Source: Myxococcales bacterium | GTDB taxonomy: Bacteria; Myxococcota_A; Polyangia; Polyangiales; Houyiibacteriaceae | Length of the DNA stretch: 39,736 nt | Reading direction: 5' to 3' | Assembly (NCBI GenBank): GCA_020430775.1 | Contig: JAGQJE010000040.1 | Coordinates: 1-39,736, forward strand | Part shown: positions 1 through 7,791 of the stretch, piece by piece | Numbering within the stretch: position 1 is the first letter of the stretch | Layout: each line of letters starts with the position of its first letter | The notes under the pieces: generated by a model | The model's input: the letters and a program-made list of their open reading frames with translations, nothing else | What the model was told of the DNA's origin: nothing | The model's database searches: none | Translations under genes and position numbers: made by a program

Positions 1-67
1 ACTCCGCAACCAGCGCGCGCCACTCCTCTTGACTGCGCCGCTGTCGGCGCGGGGATACAGAAGACAT
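1..67 (-). mobile_element. Possible 5' end of an IS66-type accessory ORF (TnpA-like), cut by the window edge
   Basis: An ATG on the minus strand at 67-65 opens a frame that stays open to the window edge and gives 22 residues. They read MSSVSPRRQRR followed by SQEEWRALVAE. A short basic stretch followed by a W-x-x-L-V-x-E pattern is typical of the start of IS66-family accessory proteins (TnpA/OrfA, helix-turn-helix). About 50 bases upstream lies GTAAGGGCCTTAC (minus strand, 126-114), which resembles the GTAAG-type ends of IS66 elements. Only the N-terminus is visible, the ribosome binding site is poor, and the family call rests on pattern memory, so this is tentative. Confidence 0.3.
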
Positions 68-113
68 GCCTCACGGCCTATCGCGACTACGCCGCCACGC
101 TACGAGGCGGTCC

Positions 114-126
114 GTAAGGCCCTTAC
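114..126. repeat. 13-bp perfect inverted repeat, candidate IS end
   Basis: On the minus strand this reads GTAAGG-G-CCTTAC, a perfect 6+1+6 palindrome. It lies immediately after the stop codon that ends the ParD-like frame (127-129) and about 50 bases before the putative IS66-type ORF. Its position at the junction between the two suggests the outer end of an insertion sequence. The matching end is outside the window, so this cannot be confirmed here. Confidence 0.3.
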
Positions 127-336
127 CTACAAATTAAAGAGGCAGCAGCGGGCGGGCAAGCTCGAACCTCTGCTCAGCGCGTCGCGTGGGGCGCGCACCG
201 TCGCCTCGCGCTCTTCGAGCATCCGGCGCCCTGAGCGACTCATGTCTGTCGCGTTGGCGTAGCGACCCGCTTCGACCTGCGCTCTGACGAACGCGTCGAA
301 GTGGCCCCCGAACACGAAGGGCGGGTTCTTGGCGAT
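127..336 (-). pseudogene. Decayed ParD-family antitoxin (type II toxin-antitoxin), start codon lost
   Basis: The minus-strand frame reads IAKNPPFVFGGHFDAFV, then RAQVEAGRYANATDMSR, then SGRRMLEEREATVR. This follows the ParD ribbon-helix-helix pattern (MAKNTS..LGDHF..FI..QV.SGRY..ASEVVRAGLRLLEERE). Where ParD normally starts, the codon is ATC (336-334) instead of ATG, with a GGAG Shine-Dalgarno-like sequence 8 bases upstream in the right place. Conserved hydrophobic positions in the last helix carry Arg, and the toxin-binding tail is replaced by an unrelated run ending at a TAG at 127. No ParE toxin follows. The reading as a dead antitoxin remnant is inference. An upstream ATG at 375 keeps the frame open and could give a longer product. 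Confidence 0.6.
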
Positions 337-570
337 GCGCCGCGCTCCGTGCTTGGCGTCAAGACGGCGTACCAAGGAGTGAGAGCTGGGGCGAACGGAA
401 GGTCCAGCGCGACCTATCAGCGACGCCTCGTTGGCTGGGCGATGCCCGCGTAGGGCGGCGAGATGGCGGTGACGACCGGGATCGAGCGCGACGGCTCGTC
501 ACGAAGCTCACCGGGTCGGGCGGCGTTTCGGCAGGAGTCGCTTTGACGATGACCGCCCGCTCGCGCGGGG
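337..570. other. Gene-free stretch, likely degraded accessory DNA
   Basis: No frame here shows a recognisable family. A minus-strand run around 430-510 has GC-rich third positions and ends in a stop, but it has no start, no motif and no similarity I can name. With the ParD remnant beside it, this looks like decaying intergenic DNA. Confidence 0.4.
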
Positions 571-1146
571 TCAGCGGGCGATGGCGGACTCGATGCGGCG
601 GTCGGGGATGAGCCACATCAGCGCGACGATGACGTAGAGGGCCTGGGAGATGCGCTCGTCGACGAACGCGAGGACGATCGCGGCGATGTAGAGCACCGCA
701 GAGAGCTTGCCTTTGAGGTCGTGCCCAACCGCCGCGGCGAGCTTCGAGTCGTCGCCTTGGCTCGTGATGATCGCGCGCTGCAGGACGACGTAGGCGATGG
801 CCGCGCCGAGCAGGACGACGCCGTAGAGCGAGGTCGGCACGGCCGCGAAGTGGTTCTCCCCCATCCACCCGGACGCGAAGGGCACGAGCGAGAGCCAGAA
901 GAGCAAGTGCAGGTTCGCCCAGAGGATCTTGCCGTTCACGCGCTCGGTCATGAAGAGCAAGTGGTGGTGGTTGTTCCAGTAGATGCCGACGTAGACGAAG
1001 CTCATCACGTACGCGAGCACCACCGGCACGAGCGGCGCGAGCGCGCGCAGGTCCGTGCCGTGAGGCACCTTCAGCTCGAGGACCATGATGGTGATGATGA
1101 TGGCGAGCACGCCATCACTGAACGCTTCGAGGCGGTTTCTGCTCAT
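571..1146 (-). CDS. TMEM175-family (DUF1211) integral membrane protein, putative K+ channel
   Basis: Bacterial TMEM175 proteins form tetrameric, potassium-permeable channels in the inner membrane. From the ATG at 1146 the protein is 191 aa, the usual length for single-repeat bacterial members. It begins with the family signature R-L-E-A-F-S-D-G-V-L-A-I-I-I-T in the first membrane helix. About six hydrophobic segments follow, including an N-N-H-H-H stretch after the second or third helix. A start at 1206 would add a polar tail and overlap the preceding gene; the ATG at 1146 lies 25 bases past that gene's stop and has GAGGA upstream. It is the last gene of the run from 4679. Its link to the GTPase and DksA-like genes is unknown. 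Ion selectivity cannot be read from the sequence. Confidence 0.85.
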   Translation of the reverse strand: MSRNRLEAFSDGVLAIIITIMVLELKVPHGTDLRALAPLVPVVLAYVMSFVYVGIYWNNHHHLLFMTERVNGKILWANLHLLFWLSLVPFASGWMGENHFAAVPTSLYGVVLLGAAIAYVVLQRAIITSQGDDSKLAAAVGHDLKGKLSAVLYIAAIVLAFVDERISQALYVIVALMWLIPDRRIESAIAR

Positions 1147-1171
1147 ATGGGGCGCTGTCCTCGGGTCCGCG

Positions 1172-1576
1172 CTAGTCGTCGAAGTCGGTGAGGTTTCGGC
1201 GGCCACCCGCGCGGCGGGCGTCGTCGGAGGTCTCTTCGGCAGCCTGGCACTCGATGCAAAGCTCGGCCCAGGGCATCAGGCGCAGCCGCCGCTCGCCGAT
1301 CGGCTCCTCGCACGACTCGCACAGGCCGAAGTCCTCCGGCGCCTCCGCGAGCTTGCGCAGCGCGCGCTCGATCTGCCCGAGCGAGGCGGACCGCGCGCGG
1401 TTTCGCCGCGAGGCGATCGCCTGGTTCATCTCGTTGAGCGGCTGCGCGTCCTCGTCGGTCTTGACGTCCCCTGGATCCCGACGGTTCGGCTCGAGCGCGT
1501 GCGCCCCGGCCCGGTCGATCTCGGCTTTTTGGTCGAGCAACGCGCGCTCGACCTCGGCTCGGAGGGTGTGGTTCAT
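1172..1576 (-). CDS. DksA/TraR-type C4 zinc-finger protein
   Basis: The protein has 134 aa. The N-terminal half is helical and charged and would form the coiled coil that, in DksA, enters the secondary channel of RNA polymerase. A C4 zinc finger follows (C86, C89, C107, C110) in the CESC...CIEC arrangement typical of DksA/TraR. The D-x-x-D/A tip residues of true DksA are not clear: the tip region reads SLGQIERALRK next to helical text, so this may be a paralogue rather than the ppGpp cofactor itself. The ATG at 1576 overlaps the stop of the GTPase gene by four bases (ATGA), so translation is probably coupled. The tail after the finger is acidic and ends in DFDD. Confidence 0.85.
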   Translation of the reverse strand: MNHTLRAEVERALLDQKAEIDRAGAHALEPNRRDPGDVKTDEDAQPLNEMNQAIASRRNRARSASLGQIERALRKLAEAPEDFGLCESCEEPIGERRLRLMPWAELCIECQAAEETSDDARRAGGRRNLTDFDD

Positions 1577-3123
1577 CGAGGCTTTATCGTCTCGTCGGCT
1601 TGGCGCAGTCGCTCGGGGTCGATGTGCGCTTGGAGGAGGGAGCGGACGTCGCGCTCGAGCTCGCGGCGCACGTCTCTCGGCGGATCGCGGTAGCGCTTGC
1701 GCAGGTCGCGGAACTGCCGCGCGAGCGACTTCGCCGTGCGGACGTCGAGCTGCTCGCGGACGTCGCCTGGCGGCGACGCGGGCGGCGGGAGCTCGGCCTT
1801 CGCGTGGGCCCAGTCGCGGACGCGGTCGAAGTGCTGGAGCGCGCGCGCGAGCACGACGAAGGGGAAGTTGACCGACGGATGCGGCCCGACGCGCACCCGC
1901 TGGCCGCCGCGCGACGCGTTCCACATGGACCGCACGTCGTCGCGGACGCGCGTGGCGCTCGCGAAGCGCCGGCCGAGCTCGTACAGGCCGATCCCCGCGC
2001 CGCCGACCGCGCCGATCACCGCGCCGGTCATGAACGACGCCGCCCCGACCGCGACGTCGATGGCGCCCCCCGCGGCCGCGCCCGTGAGCGTCGTCAGCGC
2101 GAGCAGCGTGCCGGGCGGCAGGCCCATGAGGCTCCAGGTCTCCTCGGCGAAGAGGTCTTCGCCCTCGGCGCGCTCGGCGTCGGTCGCGGGATCCCACTGC
2201 CCGCGCTCGTGCAGGAACGCCCGCGCGATGTCGCGGTGGGCGTCGCGTTCGGCTTCGCGGAGCCGGTCGTGGAAGCGCCGCTCGAGCTTTCGCTTCTCGC
2301 TCGCGAGGGAGGCGCCCTCGGGCAGCACGACCGTGAGGTGCAGCGTGAGCACCTGCGCGAGCAGCCGCGCGATGATCGCGGCGACCTCGTCGAGCCGCCG
2401 CTCGCGCTCGGCGTCGAGCGAGGCGATCGCGTCGTCGAGGTGTGCCCGCCACGTCGGGCGCAGCACCTGGAAAGCGCGCAGCAGCTCGAGCCGGTCGGCG
2501 TGGGTGATGCGGTGCGCGTCGAAGGGCCGGACGAGCTGAAAGAACTGGTCGAGCGCGCGCCGCCACTCGGCGAGGTGGCTCCCATCGGCGCCGCGGTTGA
2601 TCAGCGCCATCGCCGGCTGACCGGTCCAGCGCAGGATCTCCATCTCGGCCTCGAAGTTCGGCCGGTAGGGCTCGTCGCCGTTGACGACGTAGAGCACGGC
2701 CGCGCCGTCGAGGATGGGCCGGAGGAGGCGGCGCTCTTCGATGAACTCGTCGGTCCCATCGAAGCGCTCGAGCAGCGCGCCGACCGCTCGCGGGCGCTCC
2801 GCCGCGCTGTCTGCGTGCCCTCGGAGCCAGTGCAGCGCGCGCGCGGCCTCCTCGAAGCCCGGCGTGTCGATGACGGTGAAGAGCAGGCGGTCGTCGAGCG
2901 CGACGTCGTAGCGGACGCACTCGGTCGTCGTCCCGGGCCGCGGGGAGATCTTCACGCCGTCGTCCTCGACGAGGCTCGCGATGACGCTCGACTTCCCGGT
3001 GTTCACGCGTCCGACGACCGCGAAGACCGGCGCGACGCCGCCCCTGTCCGCGAGATCGGGCGTGTCCGCAGCGCGCGCTTGTCGCTCGCTCGGGTCGCGC
3101 TGCGCTGCCGGGGTCTCCGTCAC
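1573..3123 (-). CDS. DUF3482-type GTPase
   Basis: This 516-aa protein has an N-terminal GTPase domain: P-loop G-R-V-N-T-G-K-S at 38-45, G2 region G-T-T-T-E around 64-68 and G3 D-T-P-G at 86-89. A weak G4 candidate is A-L-I-N-R-G-A-D, in place of the usual NKxD. The middle is charged and helical. Around residues 345-390 lies a small-residue hydrophobic stretch (TLLALTTLTGAAAGG onward) that could be a membrane hairpin. This architecture matches the DUF3482/YeeP-like GTPases that sit beside DUF2868 genes in many proteobacteria. The GTG start at 3123 shares GTGA with the stop of the DUF2868 gene and has GGTGAG just upstream. The cellular role of this family is not established; a membrane-associated process with its DUF2868 partner is likely. 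Confidence 0.85.
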   Translation of the reverse strand: MTETPAAQRDPSERQARAADTPDLADRGGVAPVFAVVGRVNTGKSSVIASLVEDDGVKISPRPGTTTECVRYDVALDDRLLFTVIDTPGFEEAARALHWLRGHADSAAERPRAVGALLERFDGTDEFIEERRLLRPILDGAAVLYVVNGDEPYRPNFEAEMEILRWTGQPAMALINRGADGSHLAEWRRALDQFFQLVRPFDAHRITHADRLELLRAFQVLRPTWRAHLDDAIASLDAERERRLDEVAAIIARLLAQVLTLHLTVVLPEGASLASEKRKLERRFHDRLREAERDAHRDIARAFLHERGQWDPATDAERAEGEDLFAEETWSLMGLPPGTLLALTTLTGAAAGGAIDVAVGAASFMTGAVIGAVGGAGIGLYELGRRFASATRVRDDVRSMWNASRGGQRVRVGPHPSVNFPFVVLARALQHFDRVRDWAHAKAELPPPASPPGDVREQLDVRTAKSLARQFRDLRKRYRDPPRDVRRELERDVRSLLQAHIDPERLRQADETIKPR

Positions 3124-4679
3124 GCGCTCACCGCCGCCGGTACGCTCACCTCGCGTTCGAGCGCGAGGTAGATGTCTCCGAGCTCGGCGAGGTAGCCGGC
3201 CCAGATGTCCACCTCGGCCGGGCCAGCGCCGGCGGTGAGCAGCACGTTGATGGTGCGCGCCGCGCCGCCGCGTGCGCGGATCGCGTCGAGCAGCCTCCTG
3301 AACGCGCGATCGGGCGGCGTCCACGGCTCCACGATCACGAACACCGGGGCCTTCGGGTCCGAGAGCGCCGCGACGCGATCGTAGAGCGCCTCGTCGTCGG
3401 CGTAGTCGGCGCCGCCCGCCGCGCCGACCGGGCCGCGCCGCGTGGCGTCGAAGCGCGAGGCGAGCAGGGTGTCGAGCGCGCCGGCGTCGAATCGCGCGTC
3501 CCGCCACGCGACGCACAGCGCGCCGGCGCCGCCCTGCACCGGTCGCGGCGGGGGGACGGCTCCGGCCCCGTGCCCGAGCGGCGCGACGTTGCCCGGGTCT
3601 GGGCCGTGGGCACGCCGCAGCGCCGGCGCTCGCATGCGCCGCTCGACCGCGTCGAGGTCCGGCGTGTCGAGGGGGACGCGCGCGAGCGCGCGACGCAGGC
3701 CCACCGCCGACAGCGCGAGCACGAGCACGCGGGGGAGCAGGCCGTACACGAAGAGCGACATCGCGACGAAAGGCCACCACCCGCCGACCGCCGCGGCGTC
3801 GGTCACCCGGCCGCCCGCAGTGGCGCCGATGTACGCGCCCTCGAGCCGCGAGTATCGGGTCGCCTGGACCAGGTGCTCCGTCGGGCACGCGCCCGGCGTC
3901 ACCCAACGGAAAGGCGCGCAGAGCACGTCGGTGAGCGCGTGCACCTGGTGGGCGTCGAGGCGCAGCGTCGTGTTCCAGCCGAACGCCAGGTCGCTGAACG
4001 TGACCAGCAGCAGCAGACAGCCGAGCGCGCCGACGTTGAACGCGATGGCGCCGATCTGCAGGACGAGCACGGCGAGCTGCTGCTCGACGGCGCCGTAGAG
4101 CGTGCGACGCCCGCGCATCCACCCGCGCAGCCGCTGCAGGTCCGCCGCGCGCGCGTCGTCGAGCGGGAGCTGAAGACGCGCGAGCCGCTGGCCGAGGCGC
4201 TGGACGAGCCCACGGAGCAGGCCCGGCGCGGGCGCGTCGCCCCTGTGCCCGGCGACGCTCGAGCGGGCCCTCGACAGCAGGAGCAGGGAGAGCAGCGTCA
4301 CCGAGACGATGACGATCTGCGGCAAGACGAGGACCCCGATGACGGTGACGACGTTGATGGGGTGCTCACCCGAGTACTGGAGCACGCCGGCCACCGCGCT
4401 CGCGCCGGCAGCGAGCATGACGGCGCCCAGGACCCACGCGGCCGCGCGGTAGCCCCGCTCGAGCGACCGCCCGACCGACGCGCCGTCGCGCCCGCGCGCC
4501 GCGCGCAGGCCCTGCAACCACCGCTGCACCAGCGCCGCGCGGGCGTCGGGGAGCGGCGCCGCGTCGAGCCCGATCCGGCGGTCTCGTTCGCTCAGCGCCC
4601 GCGGATCGGCGTCGAGGTCGGCCTGGAGCTGCAGCTCGAGGTCGACCAGATCCGTGAGCGTGAGGCGGGGAGGAGGCAT
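3120..4679 (-). CDS. DUF2868 integral membrane protein
   Basis: This 519-aa protein has two membrane helices near residues 80-135, a second membrane pair near 205-235, another helix near 305-330, and a large soluble C-terminal domain. That domain starts around residue 385 with V-A-W-R-D-A and contains F-V-I-V-E-P-W-T-P-P-D, both characteristic of DUF2868. Family members occur immediately upstream of DUF3482 GTPases, as here, where the stop codon overlaps the GTPase start. The ATG at 4679 is the first gene of the run 4679-571. No biochemical function is known; the nucleotide-binding-like core of the C-terminal domain suggests a sensor or partner for the GTPase, which is inference. Confidence 0.85.
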   Translation of the reverse strand: MPPPRLTLTDLVDLELQLQADLDADPRALSERDRRIGLDAAPLPDARAALVQRWLQGLRAARGRDGASVGRSLERGYRAAAWVLGAVMLAAGASAVAGVLQYSGEHPINVVTVIGVLVLPQIVIVSVTLLSLLLLSRARSSVAGHRGDAPAPGLLRGLVQRLGQRLARLQLPLDDARAADLQRLRGWMRGRRTLYGAVEQQLAVLVLQIGAIAFNVGALGCLLLLVTFSDLAFGWNTTLRLDAHQVHALTDVLCAPFRWVTPGACPTEHLVQATRYSRLEGAYIGATAGGRVTDAAAVGGWWPFVAMSLFVYGLLPRVLVLALSAVGLRRALARVPLDTPDLDAVERRMRAPALRRAHGPDPGNVAPLGHGAGAVPPPRPVQGGAGALCVAWRDARFDAGALDTLLASRFDATRRGPVGAAGGADYADDEALYDRVAALSDPKAPVFVIVEPWTPPDRAFRRLLDAIRARGGAARTINVLLTAGAGPAEVDIWAGYLAELGDIYLALEREVSVPAAVSA

Positions 4680-4761
4680 CGCAGCGTGGGTCGGCTCGAG
4701 CGGCGCGTCTCGGCGACGACGCTCGGGTGCGGCCCGCCGCGTGGTCGCCGAGCGGAGCGGG

Positions 4762-5823
4762 TCAGGGGGTCGCGAGGTGGTCGGGGTTCTCGATGTCGGT
4801 CGACCGGCAGTCGGCCGGCGCGGTGATCGGGTCGCAGCGCGAGGGCGTCCCGCCCGGGATGTTCATCACATAGTCGACGCCGTGGGTCACGAAGGGGATG
4901 TCTTCACGCGAGACCGGGAAGTCGGTGCTGATGAGCTGCGCGCCCGAGTCGAGCCCCGCTTGGAGGTTGCTCGGTTCGCCGGCGATGATCTTGGTGAGGT
5001 CCTCGGGCCAGGTCCGGACGATGAAGCCGGCCTCGACCGCGGCCTTTACGTCGGGTCCCGGCGTGTTCATGACCCGCACTCCGGCCCACGGGTCATCCGC
5101 GTTCGCGTCGGCGAAGACCACCCGCCCGGCGAGGCCCTCGCCGTGGTTCGCGTAGGCGACGCAGACGGGGCGGGAGCAGTTGTAGAAGAAGAGCACGCGC
5201 CCGCGCGTCTGCCCGAGCGTGGGCCAGCCCTCGGTCTGGATCGCCTCGCGCACGGACGCGTGCGTGCCGCGGACCATGTCGGGCGTGATCAGCTCATCTT
5301 CCGAGAAGACGCTGCGGATCTCGGCGTCGAGCTCGGCGTGGCGCGCGTCGAGGACGTCGAGGTCGAAGCCTCCCTTCGGCTCGAGCATGATGAAGATGGG
5401 CTGATGCAGCCGGTGCGCCTCCGACCAGCCGCGCACGTCCTTCAGGCAGTCGACGAAGCGGTCGCAGCGCGAGAGCATGTCGACCATGTCGAGGTGATAC
5501 ACGCGATAGAGGCCCTCGTCGGCGTCCCAGTGCAGGTCGAGCTCGAGCTGGCGCACCCCCTGCGACTCGAGCTGGGTCGCGAGCGGCGCGTGGCTGTAGT
5601 CCCAGTCGGGGAGCAGGGGCGGCGCGTCGAGGTAGCGGTAGCTGTTGTGCGTCCCCTTCGCCTGCAGGTCGTTCAGGCGCAGCGCGTCGTCGAGGGGGTA
5701 GGGCCCGCCGCCGCCGCTACCGCCACCTCCGCCGCAGCCGGCGAGGCAGAGCACCCCGCCGAGCGCGAGGACGACCAGGCGGTGCGGCAGGGAGGAGCGC
5801 GTGGGGGCGCGGAGCTCGATCAT
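4762..5823 (-). CDS. Secreted PI-PLC-like phosphodiesterase lipoprotein (Ca2+-dependent type)
   Basis: The 353-aa product starts with a signal peptide ending in the lipobox L-A-G-C (Cys30), followed by a Gly/Ser tether, so it should be membrane-anchored. The mature part carries K-G-T-H-N-S-Y with catalytic His59, then Q-L-E-L-D-L-H-W-D, and a second His at 110 in Y-R-V-Y-H-L-D. This matches the Streptomyces PLC1-like branch of the PI-specific phospholipase C superfamily, which cleaves phosphoinositides by a calcium-dependent mechanism. Near the C-terminus, L-I-S-T-D-F-P fits the last strand of the TIM barrel. The ATG at 5823 has GAGG about seven bases upstream. Whether the substrate is phosphatidylinositol or another phosphodiester is open. 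Confidence 0.82.
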   Translation of the reverse strand: MIELRAPTRSSLPHRLVVLALGGVLCLAGCGGGGGSGGGGPYPLDDALRLNDLQAKGTHNSYRYLDAPPLLPDWDYSHAPLATQLESQGVRQLELDLHWDADEGLYRVYHLDMVDMLSRCDRFVDCLKDVRGWSEAHRLHQPIFIMLEPKGGFDLDVLDARHAELDAEIRSVFSEDELITPDMVRGTHASVREAIQTEGWPTLGQTRGRVLFFYNCSRPVCVAYANHGEGLAGRVVFADANADDPWAGVRVMNTPGPDVKAAVEAGFIVRTWPEDLTKIIAGEPSNLQAGLDSGAQLISTDFPVSREDIPFVTHGVDYVMNIPGGTPSRCDPITAPADCRSTDIENPDHLATP

Positions 5824-5897
5824 GGGTAACCTCGTGCGCGTCAACGCGCGTGCGCCGCGGGAGACGTCGGCGGCTCGCGCATCCGCGCGCGCAGTCG

Positions 5898-5928
5898 AGC
5901 ATACCGGCTCGCGCGAAGGTTCGCGCAA
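5898..5928 (-). promoter_or_regulatory. Candidate promoter for the PI-PLC gene with an embedded inverted repeat
   Basis: On the minus strand a TTGCGC hexamer (5928-5923) and a TATGCT hexamer (5903-5898) are 19 bases apart, about 75 bases before the PI-PLC start. Between them sits a perfect inverted repeat, GCGCGAA-GG-TTCGCGC (5911-5926). Its position over the spacer is where a repressor could act. The spacing is longer than ideal, so the promoter call is weak; the repeat itself is plain to see. Confidence 0.35.
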
Positions 5929-6075
5929 TCGTCGGGTTTGTGGCGTTCTGGGCCGCCGCCGTGCGTTAACTGTTCGTGGAACGTCTCGTGCGGCGCGCTC
6001 CGCGCTGCGCACGCGTCCTCCTGCACCGCTCCGTCGCCCGCCGGCGCCCGCAGGCCGAGAGCGACACGATCCGCC

Positions 6076-7248
6076 ATGGCAAGGCCTCCGAAGTCCCCCC
6101 CACCGCCCCGATCGGCCCCGGCGAAGCGTTCGTCGTCGTCGGCGGCGGCGGCGGGCGACGGGCAGGGGAAGGCCGCGCGCGCGAAGAAGACCGCGCGCGC
6201 GAAGTCGAGCGGTGCGGGCGCCGCGCGTCGCGAGGGGACGGCCCGCGCCGCGCGCCGCGAGCCCTTCGTCTTCGACGACACGGTCATCGCCCCGGGCACG
6301 GTCGGCCGCGTGGACATCCCGGTCGGCCGCCTCCCGCCCGACACGAGCTCGCGGCTGCCCGTGTGGATCGCGCACGGCCGCTACCCGGGCCCGGTGGTGT
6401 GGCTGAGCGCCGCCATTCACGGCGACGAGCTGAACGGGGTCGCGATCGTGCGCGAGGTGTTCGCGCAGCTCCGGCCGAAGGCGCTCGCCGGGACCGTGCT
6501 CGCCGTCCCCGTCGTCAACGTCTTCGGCATCCTGCAGCAGTCCCGCTATCTGCCCGACCGGCGCGACCTGAACCGCAGCTTCCCGGGCTCTCCGCGCGGC
6601 TCGCTCGCGTCGCGCCTCGCGCACCTGTTCTTCGACTCCATCGTGCGACGATGCTCGCTCGGCATCGACTTCCACACGGGCTCGAACGGCCGCGCGAACC
6701 TCCCGCAGATCCGCTGTGACCTCGACACGCCGGACACCCTCGCGCTCGCGACGGCGTTCGGCCCGCCGCTCGTGCTCGACGCCAAGCTCCGCGACGGCTC
6801 GCTCCGGTCGGCGGCGGCGGACCTCGGCACCCCGGTGCTCTTGTACGAGGCGGGGGAGGCGCTCCGCTTCGATGAGCACGCCATCGGGGCGGGCGTGCGC
6901 GGCACGCTCAGGGTGTTGCGCGCGCGCGGGATGGTCGACGACGCCCCGGACCCGCCCGACGTCCCTCCCGTGGTCGCGCTCGGGAGCACCTGGACGCGGG
7001 CCGGCCGGAGCGGCTTTTGTCACCTATCGGTCGAGCTGGGCGACCGCGTCGAGGACGGGCAGGTCGTCGGGCGCGTCGTCGACACCGTCGGCGGCAAAGG
7101 GCGGCCCGTGCACGCGCGCCACGGCGGCGTGGTGATAGGGCGGTCGACGTCGGCCCTCGTCTATCGGGGTGACGCGGTCGTGCACGTCGCCAAGGTCGAC
7201 GCGTGGCCGCCGGGCGTGACCGCGCTCGGTGTGCGGGGCGCGACGTGA
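6076..7248 (+). CDS. Succinylglutamate desuccinylase/aspartoacylase-family zinc hydrolase
   Basis: The product has 390 aa from the ATG at 6076. The first 60 residues are a Lys/Arg/Ala/Ser-rich tail, likely disordered. The M14-like core follows, with zinc-binding H-G-D-E-L-N-G near residue 115, a D-L-N-R-S-F-P-G motif, and D-F-H-T-G-S-N-G near 196, where the third ligand His lies. The C-terminal section ([10 protein letters not shown] and later V-V-G-R-V-V-D) is the biotinyl-like domain seen in AstE/aspartoacylase relatives. Family enzymes remove acyl groups from amino acids; in gene pairs with RimB/RimK-type proteins the substrate is usually unknown. Its stop overlaps the GTG of the retropepsin gene, so the two are probably translated together. 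Confidence 0.88.
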   Translation: MARPPKSPPPPRSAPAKRSSSSAAAAGDGQGKAARAKKTARAKSSGAGAARREGTARAARREPFVFDDTVIAPGTVGRVDIPVGRLPPDTSSRLPVWIAHGRYPGPVVWLSAAIHGDELNGVAIVREVFAQLRPKALAGTVLAVPVVNVFGILQQSRYLPDRRDLNRSFPGSPRGSLASRLAHLFFDSIVRRCSLGIDFHTGSNGRANLPQIRCDLDTPDTLALATAFGPPLVLDAKLRDGSLRSAAADLGTPVLLYEAGEALRFDEHAIGAGVRGTLRVLRARGMVDDAPDPPDVPPVVALGSTWTRAGRSGFCHLSVELGDRVEDGQVVGRVVDTVGGKGRPVHARHGGVVIGRSTSALVYRGDAVVHVAKVDAWPPGVTALGVRGAT

Positions 7249-7718
7249 AGGTCTCGCGCCCGGAGCCGCCCTTCCTCGTTGGTTGGCGGGAGTGGGTGCG
7301 CCTGCCGGACCTCGGCGTCGAGGCCATCAAGGCGAAGGTCGACACGGGCGCCCGCACGTCCGCGCTGCACGCGTTCGACATCGAGCGGGGCTACCTTCAC
7401 GGAGCGCCGGTGGTGCGCTTTCGCGTGCTGCCGAAGCAGCGCAGCCACGAGGGCGAGGTCCGCGTCGTCGCACCCCTGATCGACGAGCGGGTCGTCACGA
7501 GCTCGGGCGGGCACCGCCAGCTCAGGCCCGTCATCGCGGCCGTGCTCGAGCTCGGCGAGCGTCAGTGGCCGATCGAGCTGACGCTGACGCGCCGCGACGT
7601 GATGGGCTTTCGCATGCTGCTCGGGCGCCAGGCGATCCGCGGGCACGCCATCGTCGACCCGGGGCGGTCGTATCTCGCGAGCAAGCGTCCGACGCGGCGC
7701 CGGCGGCGCGAGCGGTAG
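7245..7718 (+). CDS. RimB-like retropepsin-type protease (ATP-dependent zinc protease family, DUF785)
   Basis: A GTG at 7245 overlaps the stop of the upstream gene by four bases and gives 157 aa. The N-terminus reads [12 protein letters not shown], followed by [14 protein letters not shown]. This is the single-domain aspartic protease signature (D-T-G) of the DUF785/RimB family. A later L-L-G-R-Q-A-I-R-G strand fits the fold. The C-terminus is a short run of Arg and Lys. In pseudomonads RimB works with the RimK glutamate ligase that modifies ribosomal protein S6. No RimK lies in this window, but the aspartoacylase-like partner is a known neighbour type. The protease activity itself is inferred from the family. 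Confidence 0.85.
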   Translation: MKVSRPEPPFLVGWREWVRLPDLGVEAIKAKVDTGARTSALHAFDIERGYLHGAPVVRFRVLPKQRSHEGEVRVVAPLIDERVVTSSGGHRQLRPVIAAVLELGERQWPIELTLTRRDVMGFRMLLGRQAIRGHAIVDPGRSYLASKRPTRRRRRER

Positions 7719-7726
7719 CTGCGCGC

Positions 7727-7791
7727 CCGGCGGCCGCCGGTCAGCGTCCAGGCGGGGCGACCGCGATCCCGGCGTCGGGACCGGCGGCCGG
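7727..7791. terminator. Palindrome cluster between convergent genes, possible bidirectional terminator
   Basis: The 73-base gap between the RimB-like and LppC-like stops holds a perfect 14-base palindrome CCGGCGGCCGCCGG (7727-7740). It also has a TCCCG-GCGT-CGGGA hairpin (7767-7780) and a second copy of CCGGCGGCCG (7781-7790). There is no T run, so intrinsic termination is not certain. Strong folding on both strands between convergent genes fits a shared transcription end. Confidence 0.4.

Noticed and set aside
1-117. Plus-strand open frame ending at 115-117 (...TAYRDYAATLRGGP)
   Set aside because: It has no start in view and mixed third-base use; the minus-strand IS66-like reading of the same bases is more specific.
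430-520. Minus-strand run with GC-rich third positions
   Set aside because: No start, no motif and no homology that I can name; too short to call.
5841-7023. Long minus-strand frames opposite the AstE-like gene
   Set aside because: Composition is Arg/Ala/Asp text typical of the antisense of a GC-rich gene; the plus strand carries clear zinc motifs.
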